Below are positions 41,482 to 50,790 of a stretch of 64,000 nt of DNA, one piece after another. The stretch covers positions 1 through 64,000 of the forward strand of contig JBBSVM010000009.1 of assembly GCA_038046785.1 (NCBI GenBank). The letters run 5' to 3'. Position 1 is the first letter of the stretch, and the number at the start of each line of letters is the position of its first letter. This stretch comes from JAHFTW01 sp038046785. GTDB lineage: Archaea; Thermoplasmatota; E2; JACPAO01; JAHFTW01. The notes below the pieces were generated by a model, which was not told where the DNA came from, did no database searches, and saw only the letters and a program-made list of their open reading frames with translations. Position numbers and translations under genes: made by a program.

Positions 41482-42705
41482 ATGCCAAGCGGCGACGAGA
41501 CCACGTGGAACAAACCGGATTTCTTTGCGAACCCGGTCAAGCAGGTCCAGCCCACCAAGGATGTCGTGAAACTGGTCGAGATGATGCGCGACACCAGCGC
41601 CCAGGGCCGCCAAATCGGCATCGTCTGCGACATCCTGCGCCGCGCCCTCGAAGACCCCGAGCGCCCCACCGTTGTCCTTGCCACCGCCGGGACACTCATC
41701 TCCACCGGCATGCGCGACCTCTTCGTGAAGATGGTCGAGGCCGGCTTCATCGACTGCTGGGTCAGCACCGGCGGCTGCATCGACGACGACCTCTACATCA
41801 GCCTCGGCGGCCCGGTCGGCATCGGCCGCCCCACCATCGACAACCTGCTCCTGCGCGACCACATGATCGACCGCCTCTACGACTCCTACATCGACGAGGA
41901 CTTCCTGCGCGCCTGCGACGGCTACATCAGCTACATGGCGGACGACCCGCAGCTGGCCGGGCCGCTCACCAGCCGGCAGTTCATGAAGCACCTCGGCGAG
42001 TCGATTCTGGCGCGCAAGAGCTACAACGGTCTCACGCCGAAGAACAACGGCGTCATCGCCGCCATCGCCAAGCATGATGTCCCGCTCTTCATCCCGGCCC
42101 TCACCGACTCCTCGATGGGCATCGGCCTCTGCATCAACCACTGGCGCCACACCCGCGCTGGAACGAAGAAGGTCTTCTTCCACGACCCCGTCGCCGACAA
42201 CTGGGAAATCACTCAGCTCAAGGGCAACTCGAAGAAATCCTGTGTGATTTACTTGGGCGGCGGCGTGCCGAAGAACTTCGTCAACGACTGCGAGGTCGTC
42301 TGCGAGACCACCGAGTACACCGACCGCGAAGGCCACGAGTACGCCGTCAACATCACCATGGACCGCCCCGAATTCAACGGCCTCTCCGGCTCGACGCTGG
42401 AAGAGGCTCAGGCTTGGGGCAAGATCCACAAGGACGCCACGAAGGCCACCTGCTACGCCGACGTCCTGCTCGCCTGGCCCATTGTCGCCAACTACCTGCT
42501 GGCCACTTGCAAACCGCGCAAACTGCTGCGCCCCAAGTACCAGGGCAACGACCTCGTTGAGATGGGCGGCAAGAAGATCACCCGCCGCGACGGCGCCTTC
42601 GACGAGGCGCCCGCCCCGTTCGTGCCCGCCACCGGAAAGAAGGTCAAGGCGGCCAAGAAGTCGGTGAAGGGTGCCAAGCCGCTCGTCACCGTGAAGGCGA
42701 AGTAG
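41482..42705 (+). CDS. Deoxyhypusine synthase family protein
   Basis: 407 residues. Moves the butylamine group of spermidine to a lysine in translation factor aIF5A. Family landmarks: FVKMVEAGFIDCWVSTGGC, LTPKNNGVIAAIAKHDVPLF, and LGGGVPKNFVNDCEVV with the candidate catalytic lysine, then ITMDRPEFNGLSGSTLEEA. About 80 residues longer than many archaeal enzymes, with a Lys/Ala-rich tail. A homospermidine-synthase-like role is the alternative. Divergent from the ferredoxin gene. Confidence 0.85.
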   Translation: MPSGDETTWNKPDFFANPVKQVQPTKDVVKLVEMMRDTSAQGRQIGIVCDILRRALEDPERPTVVLATAGTLISTGMRDLFVKMVEAGFIDCWVSTGGCIDDDLYISLGGPVGIGRPTIDNLLLRDHMIDRLYDSYIDEDFLRACDGYISYMADDPQLAGPLTSRQFMKHLGESILARKSYNGLTPKNNGVIAAIAKHDVPLFIPALTDSSMGIGLCINHWRHTRAGTKKVFFHDPVADNWEITQLKGNSKKSCVIYLGGGVPKNFVNDCEVVCETTEYTDREGHEYAVNITMDRPEFNGLSGSTLEEAQAWGKIHKDATKATCYADVLLAWPIVANYLLATCKPRKLLRPKYQGNDLVEMGGKKITRRDGAFDEAPAPFVPATGKKVKAAKKSVKGAKPLVTVKAK

Positions 42706-42757
42706 CGCCAACGGCGCTTCACCACCCTTTTCAGGGACCTGCACCGGTCCTCAGCCG

Positions 42758-43573
42758 TTGCCCGACCGTGTGGAGCCGCAGCTCATCGACCTCCCCATGG
42801 TCAAGGAAGGGCGGGCCCAGAAACTGCGCTCTGCCGGCATCGACACGGTCGAGAAGCTCTGGAAGGCGGACCTGGACGCCCTCGCCAAGCACAAGGTGTT
42901 CGAGGTCGACGACGGCTTCGTCAAGCAGCTCCACCTCTTGCAGGGCTACGCCGAGGCGCACGCCAAAGGCGAAGCCATCGTCCACGCCGCCGACGAGCGG
43001 TTGTGGGACCTGCGCGAGCCCATCCTGCACGTTGACCTGGAGTTCGACGGCCCCGCCATCGAGATTTTTCTCTACGGCTACCTCGACCACAAAAGTGGGA
43101 AAATTGAGCAGTGGTTCGATGCCTCGCGCTCCGGCCAGGAATCCCTCTTGCGCCGCTTCCACCAACGGGTGAAGGACGAAGATCCCACCTTGGTCACCTG
43201 GGGCGGCGATTCCAGCGACATCGTGCAGTTGCGTCGCGCCTGCGAACGCTACAACATTGAGACGAAGTGGCTCAAGACGGCGCGCTGGCTCGACCTGCAG
43301 AAGGACGTCGTCTTCACCGGCTCCCCCGAGACGCAGCGGCTCTACCTGCCAGTGAAGAACTTCAGCAGCGACACGGTGGCGAAGTTTTTCGGCTACCAGA
43401 AGCCCCGCCTGCGCGTGAAGGATGGCTACCAGGCGCTGAAGATGTACCAAGCCTACAAGCGGGCGCCGCGCGAAGGCATCAAGCTGGACTTGATGGAATA
43501 CAACGCGGAAGACATCAAGCACACCGCGTTGATTCTCGATGGCGTGCGGAAATTGATGGAGAAATTCCGCTGA
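42758..43573 (+). CDS. RNase H-like exonuclease domain protein (YprB-like)
   Basis: 271 residues. N-terminal helix-hairpin-helix-like part (LRSAGIDTVEKLWKADLDAL) followed by an RNase H-like fold: HVDLEFDGP with the first D-x-E, LVTWGGDSSDI, then YNAEDIKHT with the last aspartate. This is the DEDD layout of YprB/RNase_H_2 3'-5' exonucleases. Target unknown. Downstream of deoxyhypusine synthase by about 50 bases, same strand. Confidence 0.78.
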   Translation: MPDRVEPQLIDLPMVKEGRAQKLRSAGIDTVEKLWKADLDALAKHKVFEVDDGFVKQLHLLQGYAEAHAKGEAIVHAADERLWDLREPILHVDLEFDGPAIEIFLYGYLDHKSGKIEQWFDASRSGQESLLRRFHQRVKDEDPTLVTWGGDSSDIVQLRRACERYNIETKWLKTARWLDLQKDVVFTGSPETQRLYLPVKNFSSDTVAKFFGYQKPRLRVKDGYQALKMYQAYKRAPREGIKLDLMEYNAEDIKHTALILDGVRKLMEKFR

Positions 43574-43639
43574 GCACAGGCGCAGTAGTTTCTCTCACCC
43601 CTTCATCAGTCTGAACATCCCGTCTTCGACTCCCCCGCC

Positions 43640-43867
43640 ATGACCCGCGGTTTCGTGGTCCTGCGCGACGACCTCTCCGGCCCCCTCTACCTCGCTTCCG
43701 GGGAAGGCTGGGTGCAGGACCTCCCGCTCGCCCGCGTCTTCGACCAGCGTTTGGTTGCTTACGAGACCGGCCGCCGCGTCGGCGCCGACGGCGTCGTGAC
43801 GCTCGGCTTGGCGCGCTGGATGCGCGGCCCCCTGGTGCGCGCCGGCGCCGGACTCCTTGCCCGTTAA
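43640..43867 (+). CDS. Small uncharacterised protein, 75 aa
   Basis: Codon use matches neighbours. The sequence is soluble and mostly strand-forming (GFVVLRDDLSGPLYLASGEGW, then RLVAYETGRRVGADGVV). No motif recognised. Its stop overlaps the convergent ABC ATPase stop by about four bases. Could be a short real gene; confidence is limited by length. Confidence 0.5.
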   Translation: MTRGFVVLRDDLSGPLYLASGEGWVQDLPLARVFDQRLVAYETGRRVGADGVVTLGLARWMRGPLVRAGAGLLAR

Positions 43868-44529
43868 ACCGGCACAAGGCGGCCGTCCGCGAGACGGTAA
43901 ATATCATCCCCCAAACGGGTCGCCTCCTCCACATCGTGCGTGACCCAGAGCGCCGGCACCCTTTCGCGGCGCAGCAAGTCTTTGACTGTGGCACCAAGGT
44001 CCAGGCGGAGTTCGGCATCGAGGTTGGCGAGCGGCTCATCGAGCAGGAGCGCTTGCGGCTTCGCGGCCAGGGCGCGGGCGAGGGCGACGCGGGCGCGCTG
44101 CCCGCCAGAAAGCTCGTCCACGGCGGCGTCGTGGCGATTGGCTGGAATCTGCACCAGGTCGAGCAGGCGGCGCGCCTCCGCTTCCTCCCAGCGTTTTGCG
44201 GCCGCGGCGGGACGGTCGGCGCGGTAGCGCAGCGGGAAGGCGACGTTCTGCCAAGCGTTGCGGTGCGGGAAGAGCGCCGGTTCCTGGAACAGCAGACCGA
44301 TGCTGCGCCGGTGCGGCGGCTGTTCCGTGACGTCGCGGCCCGCAACCTCGATGCGTCCCGCATCGGGGGTCTCGAGCCCTGCGATGCAGCGCAGAAGTGT
44401 GCTCTTGCCGACGCCGCTTGGCCCGAGCAGGAAGGCCAACCGGCCCGGCTCCACGATGAGGGCGACGCCGTCGAGCGTCGGCGCGTAGCCGGGATAGGTG
44501 AAGGACAAACCCGCGATGCGGAGGCTCAT
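43864..44529 (-). CDS. thiQ: ABC transporter ATP-binding protein, thiamine type
   Basis: 221 residues. Walker A GPSGVGKST, Q-loop LFQEPALFPH, signature LSGGQRARVALARALA, Walker B LLLDEPLANLD, H-loop WVTHDVEEA. Last gene of the ThiR-ThiB-ThiP-ThiQ unit. ATG 44529 overlaps the thiP stop as ATGA. Confidence 0.9.
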   Translation of the reverse strand: MSLRIAGLSFTYPGYAPTLDGVALIVEPGRLAFLLGPSGVGKSTLLRCIAGLETPDAGRIEVAGRDVTEQPPHRRSIGLLFQEPALFPHRNAWQNVAFPLRYRADRPAAAAKRWEEAEARRLLDLVQIPANRHDAAVDELSGGQRARVALARALAAKPQALLLDEPLANLDAELRLDLGATVKDLLRRERVPALWVTHDVEEATRLGDDIYRLADGRLVPV

Positions 44530-46124
44530 GTCGTCCTCCGGCGCGGGGCGGCAAGGGCGAGGACGGCGAGGGTGAGCAGCATGAGCAGCCCGGCCAGGGC
44601 GGTGGATTGGGCGCGCGCCAACGGGTCGAAGCTGCCGGGGCCGCCGTGGCGCGCGATCCACACCGACAACCCCAGGGCGTCGCCGGGGGAGAGCAGCAGG
44701 CTGGCGCCGAAATCACCGAGGCTGGCGGCCGCCGCAAGCGACGCAGCGCCGAGGAGAGCCGGGCCAAGGAGAGGGAGATGGATGCGGAAGAGTTGCCTGA
44801 GCGGGGAGGCGCCCAACAACGAGGCCGCTTGTTCGAGACGACGGTCCACGGCGTCCAGGGCGGGCACGACGAGGCGGCTTGCGAGCGGGAAGGCGAGCAG
44901 GGTGTGCGCTGCCACGACGAAGAGCGGGCTGCGGGCGGGAATCCAAACCGCACCCAAGACGGCAAGGCCACCGCTGAAGGCGGCAACGAGACCGTAGCCA
45001 AGCGTCAGGCTGCTTGTGGCAAGCGGGGTCGCCGCCATCCATTCAGCAACACGGCGCAGGCGGCCAAGCGGACGCAGCCCGTAGGCGAGTGCGAGGGTGA
45101 GACCGAGGGCGAGGAGGGTGCTGAGCAGGGCGTAGCCGAGACTCCAACCGAGGGCGGAGCCGAGGGAGAAGCCGGAGAGGTGGCCAGGCGCCTGCGCATC
45201 GAGGAGGGTCCGCCAGGGGGCAAGGCTCCAGGCGCCGCGCAAGCGGAAGCCCCCCACCAGGACGGCAACCAGCGGCAGCGTGGAAAGAACGGCAAAAGCC
45301 CCCAGGAATGCGGTTCGTGTGCGGCTTGCGGGTGGAGCCGTCCACGGTTGACTTGCGCGACGGGTACGTTTGCCGAGGCGAAGAGCAAGAGCGACGAGGA
45401 GGCCGTTGAGAACGAGTTGGAGGAGCGCGAGTGCCGCGGCGCGGTCGGGGCGGGGAAACGCTCCGGCGCGGTTGGCATAGAGCAGCGTCTCCAACGTGTC
45501 GATGGCGCCGTCGCCCAGCAGCAGGACCACGCCGAACGAGCCCAAGGAAAAGAGCAGAACCAAGAGGGCAACGGCAACGAGGCGAGGCGCCAGGAGAGGC
45601 CCGGTGACGCGCGCCCAGACGCCGCGCGGCGGGGCACCAAGTGTCGCGGCCGCCTCCTCCAGGGCGCGGGGTCGCCCATCGAGCACCTCGACGCCGAGGC
45701 GGGCGGCGAAGCCGGCGTTGTAAGTGGCGTTGGCGAGGGCGACCGCGACGAGGGGCATTGCGAGGAGGTTGGGGCCGCCAAGGTTTGCGAGCCAGCCGTT
45801 TGCCCCCACGGTGGCTTGCAGGCCGAAGACGACGACGAAGACCGGCATGACGAACGGTGCTGCGTGGAGGGCGAGCATCCAGCGCCGCCCCGCAACGCGC
45901 CGGCTGTGGTGCAGCCAGGCAAGCGGAACCGCAACGGCAAGAGCAAGCAGGAGGCTCAGGAATGCTTGCGCAAGAGCTCCGGCGACGCGGCTGCGGACGT
46001 AGGGCGTGCCGAGCCAGGCAATTCCGTCCACGCTCGCTTGTTGGACGACGGCGGCAAGTGGCCAGAGCAGGAGAAAGGCAAGGAAGCCCCCCGGGATGAT
46101 GAGCCAGGAGGGGCGGCCAATCAT
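44526..46124 (-). CDS. thiP: ABC transporter permease, fused double unit (ThiP-like)
   Basis: 532 residues, about 12 spans, with two binding-protein-dependent permease domains in one chain. EAA-loops are visible: ALEEAAATLGAPPRGVWARV in the first half and RLEQAASLLGASPLRQLFRIH in the second. This tandem form is typical of thiamine and ferric-iron importers; the ThiR regulator decides for thiamine. ATG 46124 is preferred over longer frames. Confidence 0.9.
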   Translation of the reverse strand: MIGRPSWLIIPGGFLAFLLLWPLAAVVQQASVDGIAWLGTPYVRSRVAGALAQAFLSLLLALAVAVPLAWLHHSRRVAGRRWMLALHAAPFVMPVFVVVFGLQATVGANGWLANLGGPNLLAMPLVAVALANATYNAGFAARLGVEVLDGRPRALEEAAATLGAPPRGVWARVTGPLLAPRLVAVALLVLLFSLGSFGVVLLLGDGAIDTLETLLYANRAGAFPRPDRAAALALLQLVLNGLLVALALRLGKRTRRASQPWTAPPASRTRTAFLGAFAVLSTLPLVAVLVGGFRLRGAWSLAPWRTLLDAQAPGHLSGFSLGSALGWSLGYALLSTLLALGLTLALAYGLRPLGRLRRVAEWMAATPLATSSLTLGYGLVAAFSGGLAVLGAVWIPARSPLFVVAAHTLLAFPLASRLVVPALDAVDRRLEQAASLLGASPLRQLFRIHLPLLGPALLGAASLAAAASLGDFGASLLLSPGDALGLSVWIARHGGPGSFDPLARAQSTALAGLLMLLTLAVLALAAPRRRTT

Positions 46125-46128
46125 CGCA

Positions 46129-47361
46129 TCACGCCTGCGACGCCTCATAGACGGCGGTCCAGGCGCGCACCCAGCCCTCTGCCTTCTCGCCAAGAGTTGC
46201 CGCGGTGAAGCCGGCATCCTGGAAACTTCCTGGGGCGGGGTCTTTGCCCGCATAAACGGCGCTCACAGTGATGCCGTCCACCACGGGATAGATGGCGTTG
46301 TACTCCGCGGCGAGCGCCTGGAAGGCATCGCTCAGAGTGAATTCAATCCAGGCCTGCGCTGCCGCGGGGGAGTTGGGGCCGTTCTGGACAAGGGCCATGG
46401 TCTGAATCTGGTGGAAGGTGGCGCCGGGCTGCAGGATGTTGCGATTGAGCACTGGGTTCTCGTAGAACTGCTCGTAGGCGGGGCTGGTCGTGTAGCTCGC
46501 AACGATGGACTTGTCGCCGACGAACCCCTCCGAACCCTGGCCGTAGCCGCCGGAGAAGCGGGTGGCGTAGGCGGTGGTCCAGTCGGCGGTCACCAGGGCG
46601 CCGTTCTCGAGCAGGTCGCTCCAGTAGCCGAGGTAGCACGCCTCGCCGAAGACCGCGACGGTGGCGACGAGGAAGCCGAGGCCGACGCTCGAGGTGCGCG
46701 GGTCCTGCGTCACGAACTTGCCGGCTGCGGGGACGAGGTCAGCCAGCGTCGCAGTGGCCGGGGCTGTGCGCGGGTCGGCGTTCACCGCGATGTAACCGTG
46801 GTCCACCGGGGTGGCAAGCCACGGCCCGTTGGGGTCGGCAAACAGATAGTCTGCGTCGATGCGCGGGGCAAGCAGGGGACGGTACGGGACAAGGATGTCG
46901 GCGGCGACGGCGCGGCCGTAGAGGACGTTGTCGAGGCCGTACAAGACATCGAAGCTGGGGCGTCCTTTTTCCGCGATGGCGCGCTCCAGCATCGAGCCGG
47001 CGTCCTGGGCGGCGATGTGCTCGACGGTGCCGTTGGTGAGCGCCTCGAACGCCGCCTTCGCTGGCCCGAAGGCGTAGTCGAAGGCGCCGTGGTCGAGAAC
47101 CACGACCTTGGCGCCGTGCAGGTCGGGCCATCCTTTTGCGTCGTTCCCGGTCGAGTCACTGCCGACAAAACCGAGCGCTTGGTAGGCGGCTTTGGGGTCA
47201 TGCACGCGAGCAGCAGAGCGAGTGGCCTGGTTGCCGGGTCCAGGCTGTGGGGTAGCGTCCTTCCAGCAGTCGCTGGTCGCGGCAGGCTCCCCAAGGCAGC
47301 CAGCAAAAGCGGGGATGAGAAGCAGGAGAAGTGGGAGGGCGCGGGCGTTCAGCATGGTCAT
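46129..47361 (-). CDS. thiB: ABC transporter substrate-binding lipoprotein (thiamine-binding)
   Basis: 410 residues. Signal with lipobox (PLLLLLIPAFAGC), then a periplasmic binding-protein fold: KVVVLDHGAFDYAFGPAKAAFEA, IAEKGRPSFDVLYGLDNVLYGRA, VPVDHGYIAVNADPRT-type hinge, and a C-terminal SDAFQALAAEYNAIYPV. Matches thiamine/ferric-type ABC binding proteins. Start ATG 47361 overlaps the thiR stop. Confidence 0.88.
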   Translation of the reverse strand: MTMLNARALPLLLLLIPAFAGCLGEPAATSDCWKDATPQPGPGNQATRSAARVHDPKAAYQALGFVGSDSTGNDAKGWPDLHGAKVVVLDHGAFDYAFGPAKAAFEALTNGTVEHIAAQDAGSMLERAIAEKGRPSFDVLYGLDNVLYGRAVAADILVPYRPLLAPRIDADYLFADPNGPWLATPVDHGYIAVNADPRTAPATATLADLVPAAGKFVTQDPRTSSVGLGFLVATVAVFGEACYLGYWSDLLENGALVTADWTTAYATRFSGGYGQGSEGFVGDKSIVASYTTSPAYEQFYENPVLNRNILQPGATFHQIQTMALVQNGPNSPAAAQAWIEFTLSDAFQALAAEYNAIYPVVDGITVSAVYAGKDPAPGSFQDAGFTAATLGEKAEGWVRAWTAVYEASQA

Positions 47362-48158
47362 GGTTTCACCTGGTTGTTGAGTTCGAGGATGCGGCGCGCG
47401 GCGCTCTGCGCGTCGGCGGCAAGAAGGTAGAGGCAGGGTTCCAGCCCGATGGCGCCTGGTTCGAGGAAGCCGTCGGGGAGGCGGCGCGCAGCATCCAATG
47501 CGCGAAACAGCCGCGCTTCGGCATCGCCCGGACCATCGAGAGAGATGAGACGAAGCCCAAGGCGACGCGCGGCCTCGGCCACGGCGGGGGTCCCCGCGAT
47601 GTTGGCCAGGGTCAGGATGGCGGGGTCGCGGCTGCGGATGCGCAGCAGGGCTCGGGCAAGGTGGCGCGAACCCCCGAACGCGGGTGGGGCCGGGCTCACG
47701 AGACGACCAGCGGCCTCGACGAGGCGGCCGGGAAAGGCAAGGACATCCTCGGGCGCGGCAGCAGTCGGGGTGGCGCGCGCAACGTTGAGGCCAACTTGCG
47801 GAACGAGGGCGACCGGGTTGCCGTTGCGCAGCAGCCGCTCGGCCGCCAGCAGATCGGCGAGGGCCGCGTCGCCGCCCGGCCGCTCGGCACCGACTGTGAG
47901 TGTGGCACACCAGGGCGACGCTCCCGTGGCGGGTTGCGGGGCGCGGACCTCGTCGCAGAGCGCCTCGGCAAGCGCGTCCACGACGGGATCGTTGGGGGCG
48001 GGAGCGGCAAGGTGGCGGCTCACCATCGCTTGGCTGAGGCCCACGGCCGTTGCGGCGCGGCTCTGGCTCCAGCCGGCAGCAACGAGGCGACGCGCGGCGG
48101 CAGCGCGCACTTTGGGGAACACCTCGTCAGCGAGCCGGAGGCAAGCGGGAACCGCCAC
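47358..48158 (-). CDS. thiR: ThiR-type regulator (helix-turn-helix plus ThiN domain)
   Basis: 266 residues from GTG 48158. N-terminal helix-turn-helix (AAGWSQSRAATAVGLSQAMVS, residues 28-48), then a ThiN thiamine-phosphate synthase-like domain with FGGSRHLARALLRIRSRDPA and LTLANIAGTPAVAEAARRLG. Archaeal ThiR proteins use ThiN as the sensor and repress thiamine genes when thiamine phosphate is abundant. It heads the transport operon and an inverted repeat sits at its promoter. Confidence 0.88.
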   Translation of the reverse strand: MAVPACLRLADEVFPKVRAAAARRLVAAGWSQSRAATAVGLSQAMVSRHLAAPAPNDPVVDALAEALCDEVRAPQPATGASPWCATLTVGAERPGGDAALADLLAAERLLRNGNPVALVPQVGLNVARATPTAAAPEDVLAFPGRLVEAAGRLVSPAPPAFGGSRHLARALLRIRSRDPAILTLANIAGTPAVAEAARRLGLRLISLDGPGDAEARLFRALDAARRLPDGFLEPGAIGLEPCLYLLAADAQSAARRILELNNQVKP

Positions 48159-48180
48159 GACCCGGCCAGGACCCCCTGCT

Positions 48181-48214
48181 ATTACTATTCAATGGAAATC
48201 CATGAATGAGTAAT
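48181..48214. promoter_or_regulatory. Inverted repeat over the thi promoter (candidate ThiR operator)
   Basis: Arms ATTACTATTCAATGGA (48181-48196) and TCCATGAATGAGTAAT (48199-48214) pair with single offsets. The left arm, read on the minus strand, contains AGTAATAG, a TATA-like element about 28 bases before the thiR GTG. A repressor bound here would block the operon. Confidence 0.6.
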
Positions 48215-48271
48215 GATAATGGGTCGGAGGCTTCGCTTTCTGGGCGGGATGCCATGGAGGCTCCCGAACGT

Positions 48272-49147
48272 TCAGCGGTGGGCGAGAACGGCGGCAACCG
48301 GGTTCGTAAGCCCCGCACCGCCCGCCGTGTGCATCAACGTCGCGAGCGACTTCTGGCCAAGCGTCGTCGCGAAGAACAAGGACGCGCCATCGCGCTCCAG
48401 CTCATCGACCAGGTTGAACTCCTTGAGCTTGCGCAGGTGCCAGCGCACGGTGCCAGCGTGGATGCCGGTCGCCGTCGAAACTTGGGCGAGCGAGGCGCCC
48501 GGGTGGCGTTCGACATGCTCGAAGAGGCTGCGGGCATTGCCGTTCTGCAGCGCGGTGACGGCGCGGCTCACCTGGCGCACCAGCTGCCCGCCCTCGACGG
48601 GGTAGAAGACGCGGTAGCCGTTGGCGCGGTCGCTGCGCACCAGCTCGGCTGACTCCAGTTTGCGGATGTGCCAGAGAATGCTGCTGGTCTTCATGCCAAA
48701 CTCATCGGAGAGTTTCTTGAGATGGACGCCCGGGTTGCCGCGCACGAAACCGTACAGCATGCTGCGCTGCGGGTTCTCAAGCGCGACTTTGGGGTCGATG
48801 TAGCGCGTGACGAAGGCGAAGCCAGCGAGACCGAGGCCAGCAGCGACGATGGAGCCGATGCCCGCCATCACCATGCCCTCCTCGAGTCCGCCGCGCACGC
48901 GGTCGGCGAATCCGGGATCGACGCCTTCGCGCGGCGGTCCGGCGCCCTCGGCGGGCTCATCGACGACGCCCGCAGCGGTGCCGACGGGATCTTGGGCGAC
49001 ACCGTTGGGGTCGGCCACTGCGTCGCGTGCTGCTTGTTCAGCGCGCTGGAGGATGGCGGCCGGGTCGGGCTCCCCGAATGCCGATTGCGCTGCAACGGCG
49101 GGCGCCAAGACCAGGGCCAACAGGAACAGCAACGTGCGCGCCATCAT
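48272..49147 (-). CDS. Membrane-anchored regulator with two winged helices
   Basis: 291 residues. Signal-like N-terminus (ARTLLFLLALVLAPAVAA), an external acidic stretch, one span at about 92-114 (MVMAGIGSIVAAGLGLAGFAF), then two cytoplasmic winged-helix domains: residues ~128-187 (VHLKKLSDEFGMKTSSILWHIR) and ~206-262 (ASLAQVSTATGIHAGTVRWHLR). This suggests an external sensor directly coupled to DNA binding. TATA-like CCTATAGG lies 26 bases before the start. Next to secreted-protein genes. Confidence 0.8.
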   Translation of the reverse strand: MMARTLLFLLALVLAPAVAAQSAFGEPDPAAILQRAEQAARDAVADPNGVAQDPVGTAAGVVDEPAEGAGPPREGVDPGFADRVRGGLEEGMVMAGIGSIVAAGLGLAGFAFVTRYIDPKVALENPQRSMLYGFVRGNPGVHLKKLSDEFGMKTSSILWHIRKLESAELVRSDRANGYRVFYPVEGGQLVRQVSRAVTALQNGNARSLFEHVERHPGASLAQVSTATGIHAGTVRWHLRKLKEFNLVDELERDGASLFFATTLGQKSLATLMHTAGGAGLTNPVAAVLAHR

Positions 49148-49200
49148 TGTCCCTGTGGGTTCGGCATCCTATAGGGTTTGCGGACGGGGCCGCACCGGGC

Positions 49201-50295
49201 TCAGTTGGAGTCGAGCCGGGCGTAGAGTTTGGCGAACTCGGCCTGGGCCTGGGCCAGCGGGGCGGCGCGCTTGCGGCGAATCTGGCGCACCAACGGGACG
49301 GCAAGGCCCGCCACCGCGAGGAGGCCAAGCCCGCCCAAGCCGACGCCCAAGCTCGAGGAGACCGGCGGCGCCGTGGTGGTGGATTCGGTGGAGATGGAGC
49401 CGACCAGGTCGGACTGCGCCGGGCGCAGCGCGGCAACGATGCGCTGGCCGGCAATGCGCTCGGGCGCCTGCACCAACGTGTCGCCGTCGAGGACCAAGCC
49501 GCGCGGTTCGACGAGCTTGAGGACGCCGGAGCCTTCCAGGTTGAGCTCGGAGAGGCCGAGAACCCAGTTGCCATCGGCGGGAAGGTCCAGCTGCAGCGTC
49601 GCGTCGGTGAGTTCGATGTAGGCCTGCCGCAGGGTCGTGAGGGCGACCGAGGCGGGGTCGATGCCGACCTTCTGCTCGGTGGTGGCGCCCGTCACGAGGA
49701 GGTCGCGCTGGCCGGTCGCATCAACGATGTCGAGGGTGCGTGACCAGGCGACGAGCCGCATGTCGCCCGTGAGGGTCCACTCCTGCCGGCAGCCGGACGA
49801 GCGGATGACCGGCTCCGCAGGAACCGCAGTGGCCGACTGCGTGGTGCTGGCATGGTTGGGAATGCGAAGCATGGCCGAGAACGCGTCCAACGAGGCGCAA
49901 AACAGGCGCGATGTCGCCCGCGCGTTGAGGCTGGGTTCGACATAGAGAATGCTGTTGGGCGTGGTTGTGCTGCCCGACACCTCGACGTCGTTCCGCACAA
50001 AGCTCACGGGGTTGGCGTTTCCCTGTGTTGCAACCGCGTTGCCGACGTTGACACCCGACTCCGATTGCTCGACGTAGATGGATGCGCGTGCGGCGTGAAG
50101 GTGGAACGAGGAGGCACGGCCGCCCTGGAAGGTGTAATCGTAATCCAGGAAATAGGTGGGCGACGCTTGCGCCACGAATCCGCCTTCCAGGCTGAGGCCG
50201 GCCATTTCGGTTGCGGGTCCCACGGCCTGGCCAGCGCCGCTTGGCGCGACGACGAGGACGCAGAGGAGAATGCCCAACAGCGGACGGCGGATCAT
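49201..50295 (-). CDS. Secreted protein with C-terminal membrane anchor
   Basis: 364 residues from ATG 50295. Signal peptide RRPLLGILLCVLVVAPSGAG; a beta-rich body (WNPTYFLDYDYTFQGG-type strands, ARASIYVEQSESGVNVG) and a hydrophobic span near the end (GVGLGGLGLLAVAGLAVPLV) followed by RQIRRKRA and a ~20-residue cytoplasmic tail. No family recognised. Just downstream of a smaller secreted-protein gene. Confidence 0.65.
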   Translation of the reverse strand: MIRRPLLGILLCVLVVAPSGAGQAVGPATEMAGLSLEGGFVAQASPTYFLDYDYTFQGGRASSFHLHAARASIYVEQSESGVNVGNAVATQGNANPVSFVRNDVEVSGSTTTPNSILYVEPSLNARATSRLFCASLDAFSAMLRIPNHASTTQSATAVPAEPVIRSSGCRQEWTLTGDMRLVAWSRTLDIVDATGQRDLLVTGATTEQKVGIDPASVALTTLRQAYIELTDATLQLDLPADGNWVLGLSELNLEGSGVLKLVEPRGLVLDGDTLVQAPERIAGQRIVAALRPAQSDLVGSISTESTTTAPPVSSSLGVGLGGLGLLAVAGLAVPLVRQIRRKRAAPLAQAQAEFAKLYARLDSN

Positions 50296-50297
50296 GC

Positions 50298-50789
50298 TTA
50301 GGTGGATCCCGAGATGAGCTCCATGGCCGCTTCCCAGGCCGGTCCGGTGTAGGGTAAGGGGAAAACGCAAGCTCCCTGGAAGATCAGGGGTTGCGCAATC
50401 TGCGGGCTGATGATGAAGATGGGGCCGCAGTAGGGGTAAGCGCCGCTCTTGGCGAGGGAGTAGTCGCTGGGCTGGCCGTCCTTCATGACGTAGCGCAGCG
50501 TGTAGTAGGCGAAACGCTCGTTCGATTCCGTGTCAGTGAACTGGGGGTGCTTGCCCTTCGCGTTGGCGACGAGTTGGCCCGACTCCAGTCCGTCGAAGCG
50601 CCACACTTCGACGTAGTCCACCTTGCTGTGCATGACCCCGTCGGGGTACTCCCAACTGATGATGTTGCCCGCATCGGTGGTCAGAACGGAAATGTCGGGC
50701 TCCGCGAGGTTGCCCGGCAGCGCCTGGGCGGGCACGGCGGTGAGGGCGAACAGAAGCAGAAGTGCGGCAAGGGGGGCAAGTCGGGTCAT
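50298..50789 (-). CDS. Small secreted protein of unknown function
   Basis: 163 residues from ATG 50789. Signal peptide APLAALLLLFALTAVPAQA. Mature part contains strands with YEVWRFDGL-like pattern (KVDYVEVWRFDGLESGQLVA), possibly a fibronectin type III-like domain. Two cysteines. Three bases upstream of the next gene on the same strand. Confidence 0.65.
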   Translation of the reverse strand: MTRLAPLAALLLLFALTAVPAQALPGNLAEPDISVLTTDAGNIISWEYPDGVMHSKVDYVEVWRFDGLESGQLVANAKGKHPQFTDTESNERFAYYTLRYVMKDGQPSDYSLAKSGAYPYCGPIFIISPQIAQPLIFQGACVFPLPYTGPAWEAAMELISGST

Positions 50790-50790
50790 G

